Source: an uncultured Clostridia bacterium
GTDB taxonomy: Bacteria; Bacillota; Clostridia; TANB77; UBA1234
Assembly: GCA_934149305.1 (NCBI GenBank)
Contig: CAKPEF010000003.1
Location: 65,086 to 129,085 of the forward strand
Length of the DNA stretch: 64,000 nt
Reading direction: 5' to 3'
Below, piece after piece: positions 8,834-17,539 of the stretch (position 1 is the stretch's first letter; each line of letters starts with the position of its first letter). The translations under genes were made by a program, and so were the position numbers. Under the pieces are notes generated by a model. That model saw only the letters and a program-made list of their open reading frames with translations. It ran no database searches and was not told where the DNA came from.

Positions 8834-8907
8834 TAATAATAAAAGCAATATACAATTGCTAAACGATAATGTAAATTGACTTATTTCATATAAGAGGAGG
8901 ATTAAAA

Positions 8908-9897
8908 ATGAAAATTTTATTAACTGGTGGAGCAGGATATATAGGTTCACATACGGCAGTTGAGCTGTTAGAAGCTGGACATGATGTTGTAATAGGTGAC
9001 AATTTTGTAAATAGCAAACCTGAGGTTTTAGAAAAAATAAAAGAGATTACACATAAAGATTTTAAATTTTATGAAACAGATTTTACTGTTAAAGAGCAGG
9101 TTGAAGAGATATTTAAAAACGAAGATATCGATGTTGTAGTACATTTTGCGGGATTAAAGGCTGTTGGAGAGTCTTGCAGTATACCAATTAATTACTATAG
9201 AAATAATATAGATAGCACTCTTACACTTCTAGAAGTGATGAAAAAATATGATGTTAAAAACTTAGTATTTAGTTCATCAGCAACGGTATATGGAATTCCT
9301 AAAGAAGTACCGCTAAGAGAAAACATGCCTACATCTTGCACAAACCCATATGGCTGGACAAAACTTATGAATGAACAAATATTAACAGATGTAGCAAAAG
9401 CTAATCCAGACTTGTCTATAGTTTTACTTAGATACTTTAATCCAATAGGGGCACATGAAAGTGGTTTGCTTGGAGAAGATCCAAATGGAATACCAAACAA
9501 TTTAATGCCATACATAACAAAAGTTGCAAAAGGAATATTACCAAACTTAAATGTATTTGGAAATGATTACCCAACAAAGGATGGAACTGGCGTTAGGGAC
9601 TACATACATGTTGTTGATTTAGCTAAAGGGCATATAAAAGCAATAGATTATAGTGTGACACATAGAGGGATAGAAACATTCAATTTAGGCACAGGAAAGG
9701 GCTACAGTGTATTAGATATAGTAAATACATTTGAAAAAGTAAATCATGTAAATGTGCCATATCAAATCGTAGAAAGAAGACCAGGTGACATTGCAGAATG
9801 CTATGCAGATCCATCAAAAGCAGAAAGAGTACTTGGATGGAGAGCAGAAAAAGGACTAGAAGACATGTGCAAGGATGCATGGAACTTTGTTAAATAA
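8908..9897 (+). CDS. galE: UDP-glucose 4-epimerase
   Basis: Interconverts UDP-glucose and UDP-galactose for surface glycans. 329 residues, the typical length, with GAGGAGG before ATG. NAD-binding TGGAGYIGSH is at the N-terminus. The catalytic Ser is in FSSSATVYG, and the YxxxK pair in NPYGWTKLMNEQ. Family motifs RYFNPIGAHESG and TKDGTGVRDYIHVVDLAKGH are intact. It stands between two possible DNA-transfer genes without being related to them. Confidence 0.96.
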   Translation: MKILLTGGAGYIGSHTAVELLEAGHDVVIGDNFVNSKPEVLEKIKEITHKDFKFYETDFTVKEQVEEIFKNEDIDVVVHFAGLKAVGESCSIPINYYRNNIDSTLTLLEVMKKYDVKNLVFSSSATVYGIPKEVPLRENMPTSCTNPYGWTKLMNEQILTDVAKANPDLSIVLLRYFNPIGAHESGLLGEDPNGIPNNLMPYITKVAKGILPNLNVFGNDYPTKDGTGVRDYIHVVDLAKGHIKAIDYSVTHRGIETFNLGTGKGYSVLDIVNTFEKVNHVNVPYQIVERRPGDIAECYADPSKAERVLGWRAEKGLEDMCKDAWNFVK

Positions 9898-9900
9898 ATA

Positions 9901-9944
9901 AAAAAATATAGCTAATCTTCAAAGGAAGATTAGCTATATTTTTT
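9901..9944. terminator. Bidirectional terminator between galE and the coupling ATPase gene
   Basis: ATATAGCTAATCTTC / GAAGATTAGCTATAT with an AAAG loop; the A run on one side and T run on the other let it serve both convergent genes. Confidence 0.9.
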
Positions 9945-12462
9945 ACTTATAATTTATAGTTGTTGAATTATTAGATGTAATAGAATTTATATTTATTTCG
10001 TTTTTATTACTTGGCTTTTTTAAAGTTTCAACAACAAAATCATTTATCCCATCATTATCAACATCAATAAAAATCTCGTTTGCATTTGAATTAGTATTAT
10101 TTTCTTTTATAACAGCATTAGTGTCAATTACATTATCTCTACTATAAGAAAGTATTTTTGAATCATTATAGTTACCGCCACCAAAGAAACTTGAATTAGC
10201 TTCTTCTCTTGAAGAACTGTGTTCAAAAGCTCCAAAATCATATGTTGCCATCTTATGTTTGTCATAGTATTTCTTATCAATAAAATCAGTTTTTCCTCTT
10301 CCGACAATTGTTTTTCCAGCCTCATTTTTTGTTTTATATACACATGTCTTAAATGGTAAAGTTGTAAGCTTTCCGGCTTTATAGTAAGGTACATATGCTG
10401 TTTCTGCAGCCATCAAATTAGCTGTAATTTTATCTGCTCCCTCTGATGTTTTAGAATCAGCAAGTATTCTCTTATACTTCCATTTTTTCTTGTTGCCAAG
10501 TTCTGCAGCCCAGTATTCAGACTCTTCAGCTGTCATATCACCAAATAAGATTTGAGTTTTAGTATTTGTAATGATAACGTCTTTAAAGTAGGCAAGTGAT
10601 TTATTTTTAGTCAATTGTGATAAGTTCTGAATTGTAATTAAAGTACCACAACGATATTTTCTAAATAGAGTAAAGAATGCTTCAGTGTCTTTATTTACAT
10701 ATAGAGGAAACTCATCAATGTATATAAAGTGAGGTGTTCTAGTGTCTTCAATTCCAGGTCTTCTAAGAACAGCATCTTTAAATGACAATATAGCGAACAT
10801 ACCAAAAGCCTTTTGATGTATTTCACCCAAATCACCTTGTCTAGTACATACTGTAATTATTTGACCATCTTGAAGAGCAGCATCTAAATCTACATTGTTT
10901 GTTCTACTACATAATACTCTTTTGATTCCAGGGTTTCTTAAAAAGTTATCAAGCTGGGTAATAGCACCATAAACAAATTTTTCTGTATCTTTTCTACCAC
11001 TACCAAATGTAGATGCTATTTCATATCCATGAATATTAACTGGTGGTTTGTAAAAGTTCTTTTCAAAATAGCCAATTAAAGATTTATAATCTTCAGCGAG
11101 TTCAGGGTCTTTTTTTAGTACTTCGCACATTTCTTCTGCCAAATCAAAGTTATTCAAAATAGAAAGCATGTCTTCAAGTGTAGGAACATCACCATTATGC
11201 ATTCTTGGGTAAACAAGCTTTAAAAGAATAGCTAAGTTTTCAAAAGCCTGTTGAGTAACATTAGCAAAGAAGACATTATCACCACTTGAATTTTCAGATT
11301 CATACATACCTTTTAAAACAGTAGAAATTATTGCTGCAACTTTTGCTGGGTCTTTACCTATGAATGGATTTATTCCTAGAGTTTCAGGATTCATAGGGTC
11401 AATTATATTAACAGGAATATCATAAGAAGTAGCAACCTTTTGAACTCGTTCAATACAAGCATTATCAGGAGCAACAAGTGTAAAACCTATTCCTCTATAA
11501 TACATCTTTCCTGTTTCTGGATCAGTATATTTAAGCATATCACCAACATATTTTTTATATTCACTAACTCTACCATCTCTAGGTTTTAAATAAGATAGTG
11601 TAAAGTTGGCATTTAAAAATTCATTACTGTATGGAACTTCAAGAGTAGCAAGGCCAGCTTGTAAAGCGTTAAAACCTAATTTTTTACTAACTTCTCTAAA
11701 AAAGTATTTTCTCTCTAAGTCCATAGCGCACATAGGCTCAACAATCATAGAAGTTTTACCTGTACCAGTAGCACCTTGTACGAATGTAGCTTCAAATCTT
11801 TTCTTTTCAGGAATAACTGCAGGTTTACCAGTTTGATCATCTAAACATATGTGAGCATCACACATAAAAGTAGATGGGATTTTCTTCATACTTTTAGCAG
11901 TTTGAAGTTTAAATCCTTTAAAATCTTCAAATGAATCAATCCAATCTTGGTCTGCATCCATAACATCATTAACATAGTAGTCAATGGTTCCTCTAATCGA
12001 AAGAAATGGTAGCAATAGAGAAGCAGCTCTAATCGCAGAACTAACAGTCTCTGGAAATATAGTGGCAATTCCTTTAAAATTGCCAAAATGCATAAGTGCT
12101 ATCCATAAAAACTCATTAACCCATTGTGCAGCCATTACTATGCAAATAGTTCTGAAAAGAACAGAGTATTTAACATACGCTTTCATAGGAAGCGTAATAG
12201 TGTTACACATGGTAGAAGAACAATAAAAACAATATGCACATACTGTAACAAAAAGAGCAAGTGTATATTTAATTGGTGACCAATATGAAACACATTGACC
12301 TGTAAACATCATTACTAACAATTCTATAACTCTATCTACTGTAAAATAGACCGCGAGAATAGAGAAAATGTATGTAAAAAAATCATTTAATGTAATCTTA
12401 AATGGTTTTAGCAAAATGTCATTGATAGGGTCAAGTATTTTTCCTATAATCTTTTTTAACAT
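9943..12462 (-). CDS. VirD4/TraG-type type IV coupling ATPase
   Basis: 839 residues from the ATG at 12462, which has TTTGGAGGT about 10 bases upstream; an in-frame ATG at 12483 lies before the ribosome site. Hydrophobic segments at about residues 25-170 anchor it in the membrane. Walker A is GATGTGKTSMIVEPM (~230) and Walker B HFIYIDEFPLY (~580). The family couples DNA substrates to a type IV secretion channel. No relaxase, VirB4 or other transfer gene is seen in the window, so it acts alone or with genes elsewhere. The C-terminus has an EF-hand-like loop (DVDNDGINDF), unusual for this family. No in-frame CGG was found. Confidence 0.88.
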   Translation of the reverse strand: MLKKIIGKILDPINDILLKPFKITLNDFFTYIFSILAVYFTVDRVIELLVMMFTGQCVSYWSPIKYTLALFVTVCAYCFYCSSTMCNTITLPMKAYVKYSVLFRTICIVMAAQWVNEFLWIALMHFGNFKGIATIFPETVSSAIRAASLLLPFLSIRGTIDYYVNDVMDADQDWIDSFEDFKGFKLQTAKSMKKIPSTFMCDAHICLDDQTGKPAVIPEKKRFEATFVQGATGTGKTSMIVEPMCAMDLERKYFFREVSKKLGFNALQAGLATLEVPYSNEFLNANFTLSYLKPRDGRVSEYKKYVGDMLKYTDPETGKMYYRGIGFTLVAPDNACIERVQKVATSYDIPVNIIDPMNPETLGINPFIGKDPAKVAAIISTVLKGMYESENSSGDNVFFANVTQQAFENLAILLKLVYPRMHNGDVPTLEDMLSILNNFDLAEEMCEVLKKDPELAEDYKSLIGYFEKNFYKPPVNIHGYEIASTFGSGRKDTEKFVYGAITQLDNFLRNPGIKRVLCSRTNNVDLDAALQDGQIITVCTRQGDLGEIHQKAFGMFAILSFKDAVLRRPGIEDTRTPHFIYIDEFPLYVNKDTEAFFTLFRKYRCGTLITIQNLSQLTKNKSLAYFKDVIITNTKTQILFGDMTAEESEYWAAELGNKKKWKYKRILADSKTSEGADKITANLMAAETAYVPYYKAGKLTTLPFKTCVYKTKNEAGKTIVGRGKTDFIDKKYYDKHKMATYDFGAFEHSSSREEANSSFFGGGNYNDSKILSYSRDNVIDTNAVIKENNTNSNANEIFIDVDNDGINDFVVETLKKPSNKNEININSITSNNSTTINYK

Positions 12463-12598
12463 GCGTTTATTACCTCCAAACATTCATTTTATTGACAAAA
12501 GACATCAACTATATTATGCTATATTTTAAGCAAAATTTCAAGTCAAATCACTACATTTTATATAAAATTATGTAAATTTACTAAAATGGAGGAAAATT

Positions 12599-13157
12599 AT
12601 GGTAGTAATAGTAGGACTTCGGAAATCCTGGTGAAAAATATGCTAATACAAGGCACAATGCAGGCTTTATGGTAATTGATGAAATTTCTAAAAAATATAA
12701 CATAAAAGTTGAAAAAGAAAATTTTAATGGTTTAATAGGAAAAGGCGAGATAGATGGCGAAAAAGTAATATTGGTAAAGCCACAAACATATATGAATTTA
12801 AGCGGTGAATGTGTTGTTCAAGTGTTAAACTTTTATAAAATAGAACTGTCAGATTTAATAGTAATCTATGATGACATAGATGTTTCACTAGGAAAGATAA
12901 AAATAAGGCCAAAGGGCAGTGCGGGAACGCATAACGGAATGAGAAACATAATAAGTATAATAAAAGATGAGAATTTCCCTAGAATTAGAGTTGGAACAGA
13001 TAAGCCAACAGAGGGAATTGCTTTAGCGGACTATGTATTAAAAAAGCTCACAAAAGAAGAAAAAGAAAAGATGGATATGGCTGTAGAAAATGCAGCAAAA
13101 GCAACTATAGAAATAATAAAAAATGGTTGTGAAAAAGCGATGAATATGTATAATTAG
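12599..13157 (+). CDS. pth: Peptidyl-tRNA hydrolase, interrupted by +1 frameshift at a CGG codon
   Basis: Recycles peptidyl-tRNA and is essential in most bacteria. ATG at 12599 follows TGGAGG. The frame reads MVVIVGL and then meets CGG (12620-12622); staying in frame ends at TGA four codons later. Skipping C12620 restores GNPGEKYANTRHNAGFMVIDE, the family signature with catalytic Asn and His, and runs to 13157 with KPQTYMNLSG, DDIDVSLGK and GSAGTHNGMRNI all intact. The product would be 185 residues, the normal length. Starting inside at 12669 would remove the active site. The gene lies 12 bases before the RNase gene, in one operon. Confidence 0.92.
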
Positions 13158-13169
13158 TGGGAGTGTAAA

Positions 13170-14336
13170 ATGAACGAGTTAATAATAAATAAAAATAAAG
13201 AAAAATCATCAATAGAAATTGGAGTGCTAGAAGAAAATAATATTTCAGAAATTTATGTGTACGAAGGAAAAAAAGAAAGCATAATAGGTAACATATATTG
13301 TGGAATTGTTCAAAATGTTGTTGATGGAATGCAAGCAGCGTTTGTGGACATTGGAATTGAAAAAAACACATTCATATCAATAAAAGATGCACTTCCAAAG
13401 GTTGATGTTGCTAAAGAAGAACTTGTCATAGACAAAAATATGTCAGAAATATTAAAAAAGGGAGATAAATTACTAGTACAAGTAAGAAAAGAGCCATCAG
13501 AAGAAAAAGGTGCAAGAATATCTACCCATGTGACATTACCGGGAAATTATATAGTTTTAATGCCTAATACGAATATAATTACGATATCTCAAAAAATAAC
13601 TGATGAAAATGAAAGTTCTAGATTAAAAAAGGTTGTAGGCGAATATTTGCCAAAAGGCTTTGGTGCGATAATAAGAACAGATGCGGAAAACATCGCTCCA
13701 AACATATTAAAAGTAGATATTGAAGAGACTGTAAAAAAGTGGAATGAAATAAAAGAAAAATATAAAGAAATGCAAGAGTATGGGATAATATATGATGATC
13801 ATGACATAACACTAAAAGCAGCAAGAGACATGATAAATCAAAACACAGAAAAAATATATACAAACGATGAAGAAATATACAAGAAAATGCAAGAAATAGC
13901 AAGCATAAAAGAGAAAAAAATTGAGTTTTTAAATGTAGAAAATATATTCGAAAAGTTTGGGATTTCAGGAAAAGTAGAAAAAGTAGGCGATAGAAAGGTA
14001 TGGCTTAAGTGTGGTGGTTACATAGTTATAGACAAAACAGAAGCATTAACAGCAATAGATGTCAACTCTGGAAAATATGTTGGTAATAATAATTTAGAGC
14101 AAACAGCACTTAGCGTAAATACAGAAGCCGCAACCGAAATAATGAAACAGATACGTTTAAAAGATATAGGTGGAATAGTTATAATAGATTACATAGATCT
14201 AGAAACTAAAGAAGACCAATTAAAAATAATAGAAACAATGAAAAAAGAAGCAAAAAAAGACAGAAGCAAGATAGATATAAAAGGTTACACAAAGCTAAAT
14301 TTAGTGGAATTAACTAGAAAAAAGCTCTATATGTAA
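13170..14336 (+). CDS. rng: Ribonuclease E/G family endoribonuclease (RNase G type)
   Basis: Processes rRNA and mRNA 5' ends. 388 residues: an N-terminal S1-like domain (YCGIVQNVVDGMQAAFVDIG), an RNase H-like region, and the catalytic block AIDVNSGKYVG followed by IVIIDYIDLETKEDQ, whose Asp residues bind Mg2+. GTGGGAGTG is a weak ribosome site 12 bases after the pth stop. The C-terminal Zn-link region with CPxC, usual in RNase E/G, is absent and the protein ends at TRKKLYM, so it is a short form. Confidence 0.9.
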   Translation: MNELIINKNKEKSSIEIGVLEENNISEIYVYEGKKESIIGNIYCGIVQNVVDGMQAAFVDIGIEKNTFISIKDALPKVDVAKEELVIDKNMSEILKKGDKLLVQVRKEPSEEKGARISTHVTLPGNYIVLMPNTNIITISQKITDENESSRLKKVVGEYLPKGFGAIIRTDAENIAPNILKVDIEETVKKWNEIKEKYKEMQEYGIIYDDHDITLKAARDMINQNTEKIYTNDEEIYKKMQEIASIKEKKIEFLNVENIFEKFGISGKVEKVGDRKVWLKCGGYIVIDKTEALTAIDVNSGKYVGNNNLEQTALSVNTEAATEIMKQIRLKDIGGIVIIDYIDLETKEDQLKIIETMKKEAKKDRSKIDIKGYTKLNLVELTRKKLYM

Positions 14337-14441
14337 AATTTTACTTGTAAAATCCAAGACGATGTGCTATTATATATACGCAGTAAAACTGCCTTGCTCT
14401 ATACTAGATATAGGGCCATAAGTCCAAAAGGAGGTGTAAAA

Positions 14442-14723
14442 ATGCAAAATAATTACGAAACAATCATGATAGTTAACTCAAACCTTGAAGAAGCTGTTAT
14501 AAAAGACACAATTGCAAAAATTAGTGCTTTAATCAGCGAACATGGTACAGTTGAATCAACTGAAGAATGGGGAAAGAAAAGATTAGCATATCCTATCAAA
14601 AAACAAAATGAAGGTTATTATGTTTTAATCAACTTTAGTAGCAACCCAGAATTTATTAACGAACTTGATAGAATTTATAACATCACTGATGAAGTTATCA
14701 AACATATCATAGTTAAAAAATAA
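14442..14723 (+). CDS. rpsF: 30S ribosomal protein S6
   Basis: 93 residues starting MQNNYETIMIVNSNLEEAVI. ATG at 14442 is chosen because AAAAGGAGGTG lies 7 bases before it. Typical S6 features: EWGKKRLAYPIKKQNEGYYV and NITDEVIKHIIVKK. First gene of the conserved rpsF-ssb-rpsR operon; its 105-base leader could hold regulatory structure, as S6:S18 autoregulates in many bacteria, but I did not identify the S6:S18 motif. Confidence 0.96.
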   Translation: MQNNYETIMIVNSNLEEAVIKDTIAKISALISEHGTVESTEEWGKKRLAYPIKKQNEGYYVLINFSSNPEFINELDRIYNITDEVIKHIIVKK

Positions 14724-14735
14724 GGAGGAACTTAT

Positions 14736-15173
14736 ATGAATAAAGTAATCCTAATGGGAAGGCTAACAAGAGACCCAGAGGTTAGATACACAAGTACTAA
14801 CAACACACTTGTAGCTTCGTTTTCACTTGCAGTTAATAGAAGATTTGCAAGACAAGGCGAAGAAAGACAAGCAGATTTTATCAATATAACAGCTTGGGAC
14901 AAAACAGGAGAATTTTGTAGTAAATACTTCAAAAAAGGTCAACAAGTTGGAATTATTGGAAGAATCCAAACTAGAAATTATGACGATAAAGATGGCAAAA
15001 AAGTATATGTTACAGAAGTAGTTGCAGAGGAAGCATATTTTGCAGATAGCAAACGTGAAGGCGAAGCTATGGGCAACCCATTTGGTGGAAATCAAATGGC
15101 AGATGCACCATTTAATGCAAACAACGCTCCAAGCGATTTTAATCAAGTAACTGATGATGATTTGCCATTCTAA
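14736..15173 (+). CDS. ssb: Single-stranded DNA-binding protein
   Basis: 145 residues. OB fold begins MNKVILMGRLTRDPEVRYT; then the aromatic ssDNA-binding segment FINITAWDKTGEFCSKYFKKGQQVGIIGRIQTRNYDDKDG. A low-complexity Asn-rich linker leads to the acidic tip DDDLPF that docks replication and repair partners. It is 12 bases downstream of rpsF with AAGGAGG before ATG. Confidence 0.97.
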   Translation: MNKVILMGRLTRDPEVRYTSTNNTLVASFSLAVNRRFARQGEERQADFINITAWDKTGEFCSKYFKKGQQVGIIGRIQTRNYDDKDGKKVYVTEVVAEEAYFADSKREGEAMGNPFGGNQMADAPFNANNAPSDFNQVTDDDLPF

Positions 15174-15222
15174 TGCAGATCGTACATAGTTCTATAAAAT
15201 TCGAGGTAGGAGGGAATAGGAA

Positions 15223-15510
15223 ATGTCTGAGAAAAAAGGAACAAAGAAATACAACAACAGAAACAATAATAATGACGATGATGCAATGCCAAGACAAAGA
15301 AAAATGAAGAAAAAAGTTTGTATGTTTTGCGCAGATAAAGCATTAGTTATTGATTATAAAGAAGCTGATAAATTAAAGAAATTTGTTAGTGAAAAAGGTA
15401 AGATATTACCAAGAAGAGTAACAGGTCTTTGTGCTAAACATCAAAGAGAAGTTACACTTGCTATTAAGAGAGCTAGACATATTGGATTATTACCATATAC
15501 AGCTGAATAA
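15223..15510 (+). CDS. rpsR: 30S ribosomal protein S18
   Basis: 95 residues, about 20 longer at the N-terminus than common S18 because of a Lys/Asn/Asp-rich extension (NNRNNNNDDDAMPRQRK). The core has CMFCADKALVIDYKEADKLK with a Cys pair, ILPRRVTGLCAKHQREVTLA and AIKRARHIGLLPYT. Third gene of the rpsF operon, followed by its terminator. Confidence 0.97.
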   Translation: MSEKKGTKKYNNRNNNNDDDAMPRQRKMKKKVCMFCADKALVIDYKEADKLKKFVSEKGKILPRRVTGLCAKHQREVTLAIKRARHIGLLPYTAE

Positions 15511-15535
15511 TAGTTTTTAAATTTAAATAGGCTTT

Positions 15536-15572
15536 AAAGAGAGAAATTATTTAATAGTTTCTCTCTTTTTTC
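15536..15572 (+). terminator. Intrinsic terminator of the rpsF-ssb-rpsR operon
   Basis: AAGAGAGAAA / TTTCTCTCTT stem followed by T run. Confidence 0.9.
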
Positions 15573-15665
15573 TTGCCTTTTGTTTCTAAAATGTTATACT
15601 AAAAATATATGTATCTAAACAAAATAGTGAAAACTAATTTGTGAAAAAATATAAAATAGCTGTGA

Positions 15666-15700
15666 AAATGTAGCTTAAGCTTAAGTGTGCACTGTAAAAT
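15666..15700 (+). repeat. Dispersed leader repeat, degenerate copy
   Basis: AATGTAGCTTAAGCTTAAG then TGTGCACTGTAAAAT: the 3' box is GTGCACTGT instead of GTGCTCCAT. It is followed, as in other copies, by an ACAACC box and the ribosome site of the prepilin-like gene. Confidence 0.6.
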
Positions 15701-15737
15701 TAGTAAATACAACCATAAATAAGATGGAGGAGATAGT

Positions 15738-16217
15738 ATGCAAAACAAAGAATTTATAAATAAAGAAAACGGCATAACAATGGTAACAGTAATAGTGATG
15801 GTAGTAGTTATTACTATAATTTCTGTTATGTCTATAATATCTTCAAAAACTATCTTTAAAGAATCAAAAGAAGAAGCTTTAAAGCAAAATAAATTTGCAG
15901 TAGAAACCGCTGTATCAAAATATGCAGCTAAAGCCGCAACAAGCGGGGTATTAACACCAGCAAATGTGCCACTACCAGGTTTGCAAAATCCAGAGTTTGA
16001 AAAATTAAGCGGTGATTCAGAAGAAAACTATGAAAAAATTAAAGTTGGAGTCGGAAAGGACTGGTATTTACTTAGAAAAGATGAATTAGAAAGCATAGGG
16101 GTAACATATATAAATGAAAATTATCTTGTAAATTATAAAAAGAACATAGTAATACCGCTTTCAACTAGTGAAGATGTATTTTCACTTGTTGAATACTATG
16201 AACAAAATGAACAATAG
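15738..16217 (+). CDS. Type IV prepilin-like protein
   Basis: 159 residues. A class III signal is seen as KENGITMVTVIVMVVVITII: a short polar leader ending in Gly, then a 20-residue hydrophobic helix, as cleaved by prepilin peptidase; the usual Glu at +5 is replaced. The rest is a small globular domain with two coiled segments and no Cys pair. No pilus ATPase, peptidase or platform gene is nearby, so it may be a lone pseudopilin or a surface protein. One degenerate leader repeat lies upstream. Confidence 0.6.
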   Translation: MQNKEFINKENGITMVTVIVMVVVITIISVMSIISSKTIFKESKEEALKQNKFAVETAVSKYAAKAATSGVLTPANVPLPGLQNPEFEKLSGDSEENYEKIKVGVGKDWYLLRKDELESIGVTYINENYLVNYKKNIVIPLSTSEDVFSLVEYYEQNEQ

Positions 16218-16220
16218 ATA

Positions 16221-16291
16221 AAAAGACTATCATGATTCTTGAAATATTATTTCTATATAACATTTCAAAAATCGTGATAGTCTTAATTTTT
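16221..16291 (+). terminator. Long intrinsic terminator
   Basis: AAGACTATCA and TGATAGTCTT arms with inner pairing GAAATA/TTTC, followed by AATTTTT. It serves the prepilin-like gene and may also stop the opposing gene. Confidence 0.75.
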
Positions 16292-16308
16292 GAGGTAAAC
16301 TATGTACC

Positions 16309-16896
16309 TTAAAAATCTATTTGTATCACACTATATTTAGTTAAATTATTCTTTGGATTTATACCTAAAGTAATTGATATATTATTCATATTAGTTGATT
16401 CGCCATCCTCGTTTTTAGAGATATCGCAATTTATAAATATTTTTTCACCATTTCTTTCAATTTTATTTATCTTAGAGATTTTAAAATATTCTGGTGAAGA
16501 GCCTAAGTAATAGTAATATGAGTTTTCACTATCATACAGATAATAAAAATCATCAATAACAATTGGAGCTTCAATATAAAGACCTGTTAATTCACTAATT
16601 AGAGTATGCAAAGTATCTTTTTCAACATATTGAAAATACACATCATCTTGGTTACCATCATTCGCAAGACCGATTTCAGTAGCGTACTGCATTGCAACAT
16701 CTAATAGCATACTTTCAGAGTATGAATCTTTAGAAAAATTGCCCAAATTCACTAAAATATCTAAATGAGCATCTTGCTTAATTGTATCAATTTCTTCTTT
16801 TGATGTTATAGACTTATTTGCACCAAAAATGCATATAAAAATGGTGACAATTGCAATAGATATTAGTGCGATGACAGGCAATAAAAACTTTTTCAT
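16309..16896 (-). CDS. Membrane-anchored exported protein, unknown function
   Basis: 195 residues from ATG at 16896, with GAGGAGG 7 bases upstream; the frame is open from a GTG at 16911 inside that site. The N-terminus MKKFLLPVIALISIAIVTIF is an uncleaved signal anchor; the rest is extracellular, rich in Tyr, Ser and acidic residues (YYLYDSENSYYYYLG). I do not recognise the family. Confidence 0.65.
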   Translation of the reverse strand: MKKFLLPVIALISIAIVTIFICIFGANKSITSKEEIDTIKQDAHLDILVNLGNFSKDSYSESMLLDVAMQYATEIGLANDGNQDDVYFQYVEKDTLHTLISELTGLYIEAPIVIDDFYYLYDSENSYYYYLGSSPEYFKISKINKIERNGEKIFINCDISKNEDGESTNMNNISITLGINPKNNLTKYSVIQIDF

Positions 16897-17070
16897 AATA
16901 ATCCTCCTCACGGTACGCTAGTTATGTGTAATAATTATAACATTTCTACATTAAATCTCAATAAAATAAACCTTAAATTTATGTTACAGTTTTATTACAA
17001 ATATGACCTATATGTTACTACTACGCAGCTATAAAAAATGCATATCGGATGTAATTGTATTTTATGGCAA

Positions 17071-17102
17071 TGTAGCTTAAGCTTAGGGGTGCTCCATAAA
17101 AA
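17071..17102 (+). repeat. Dispersed leader repeat copy
   Basis: TGTAGCTTAAGCTTAGG then GGTGCTCCATAAAAA. It has the AGCTTAAGCT palindromic variant of the 5' arm. Confidence 0.75.
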
Positions 17103-17134
17103 TATTACTGTTTAGCATTTAACATAAATTAAGG

Positions 17135-17256
17135 GTTACTATATAGGCTTCAAAATAAAAGTATATGCCAAATGTAAATGTATGCTATAAAAATGTCGAG
17201 GAGCTTAGGCGTGCTCCATAAAAACATTATAATTCAGCTTTAAGTCTGAATAGTAA
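17135..17256 (+). repeat. 122-base repeat unit with terminal inverted repeats, copy A
   Basis: Bounded by GTTACTAT (17135-17142) and ATAGTAA (17250-17256). Its inner ~80 bases match 20011-20090 at all but about six positions and carry a leader-repeat core with a GGAGC/GCTCC hairpin. Short terminal inverted repeats and two copies suggest a MITE-like non-autonomous element; no transposase is seen. Confidence 0.65.
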
Positions 17257-17539
17257 ATGTTAAAAAATAAAAAGTATTGTTTTCTTTAAAAATTTGTGCT
17301 ATCTTTATAAAAGATAAAGATGTTAGAAACATCAATAAAAATAAAAGGAAGTGTCTTTTTGTTAATTGTATAATATTACAAGAGCATAAAATGAATAAAG
17401 TATTTCTTTAAAAGTCTAACTTTTAAGGTTTATTTTTTGCGTGTAATATTATAGATTTAATTTAAGTTTAAATAAAACTGATTGAAATCTATGGATTATT
17501 TTGCATGTCCATAGATTTTTGGTTTAGGAGGAAAATAAA

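Larger units (their letters stand above)
16912..17539 (+). other. Gene-free stretch of 628 bases before mutS2 with two repeats
   Basis: Contains two dispersed leader repeats (17071-17102 and the longer unit 17135-17256). The remaining ~280 bases before mutS2 are A/T-rich and hold a CTATGGA...TCCATAG inverted repeat at about 17490-17516 followed by TTTTT, which looks like a terminator or leader hairpin just before the ribosome site. No coding frame of note. Confidence 0.5.

Noticed and set aside
10128..10394. 88-codon minus-strand frame inside the coupling ATPase gene
   Set aside because: It is an out-of-frame shadow of the ATPase C-terminus with no ribosome site of its own.
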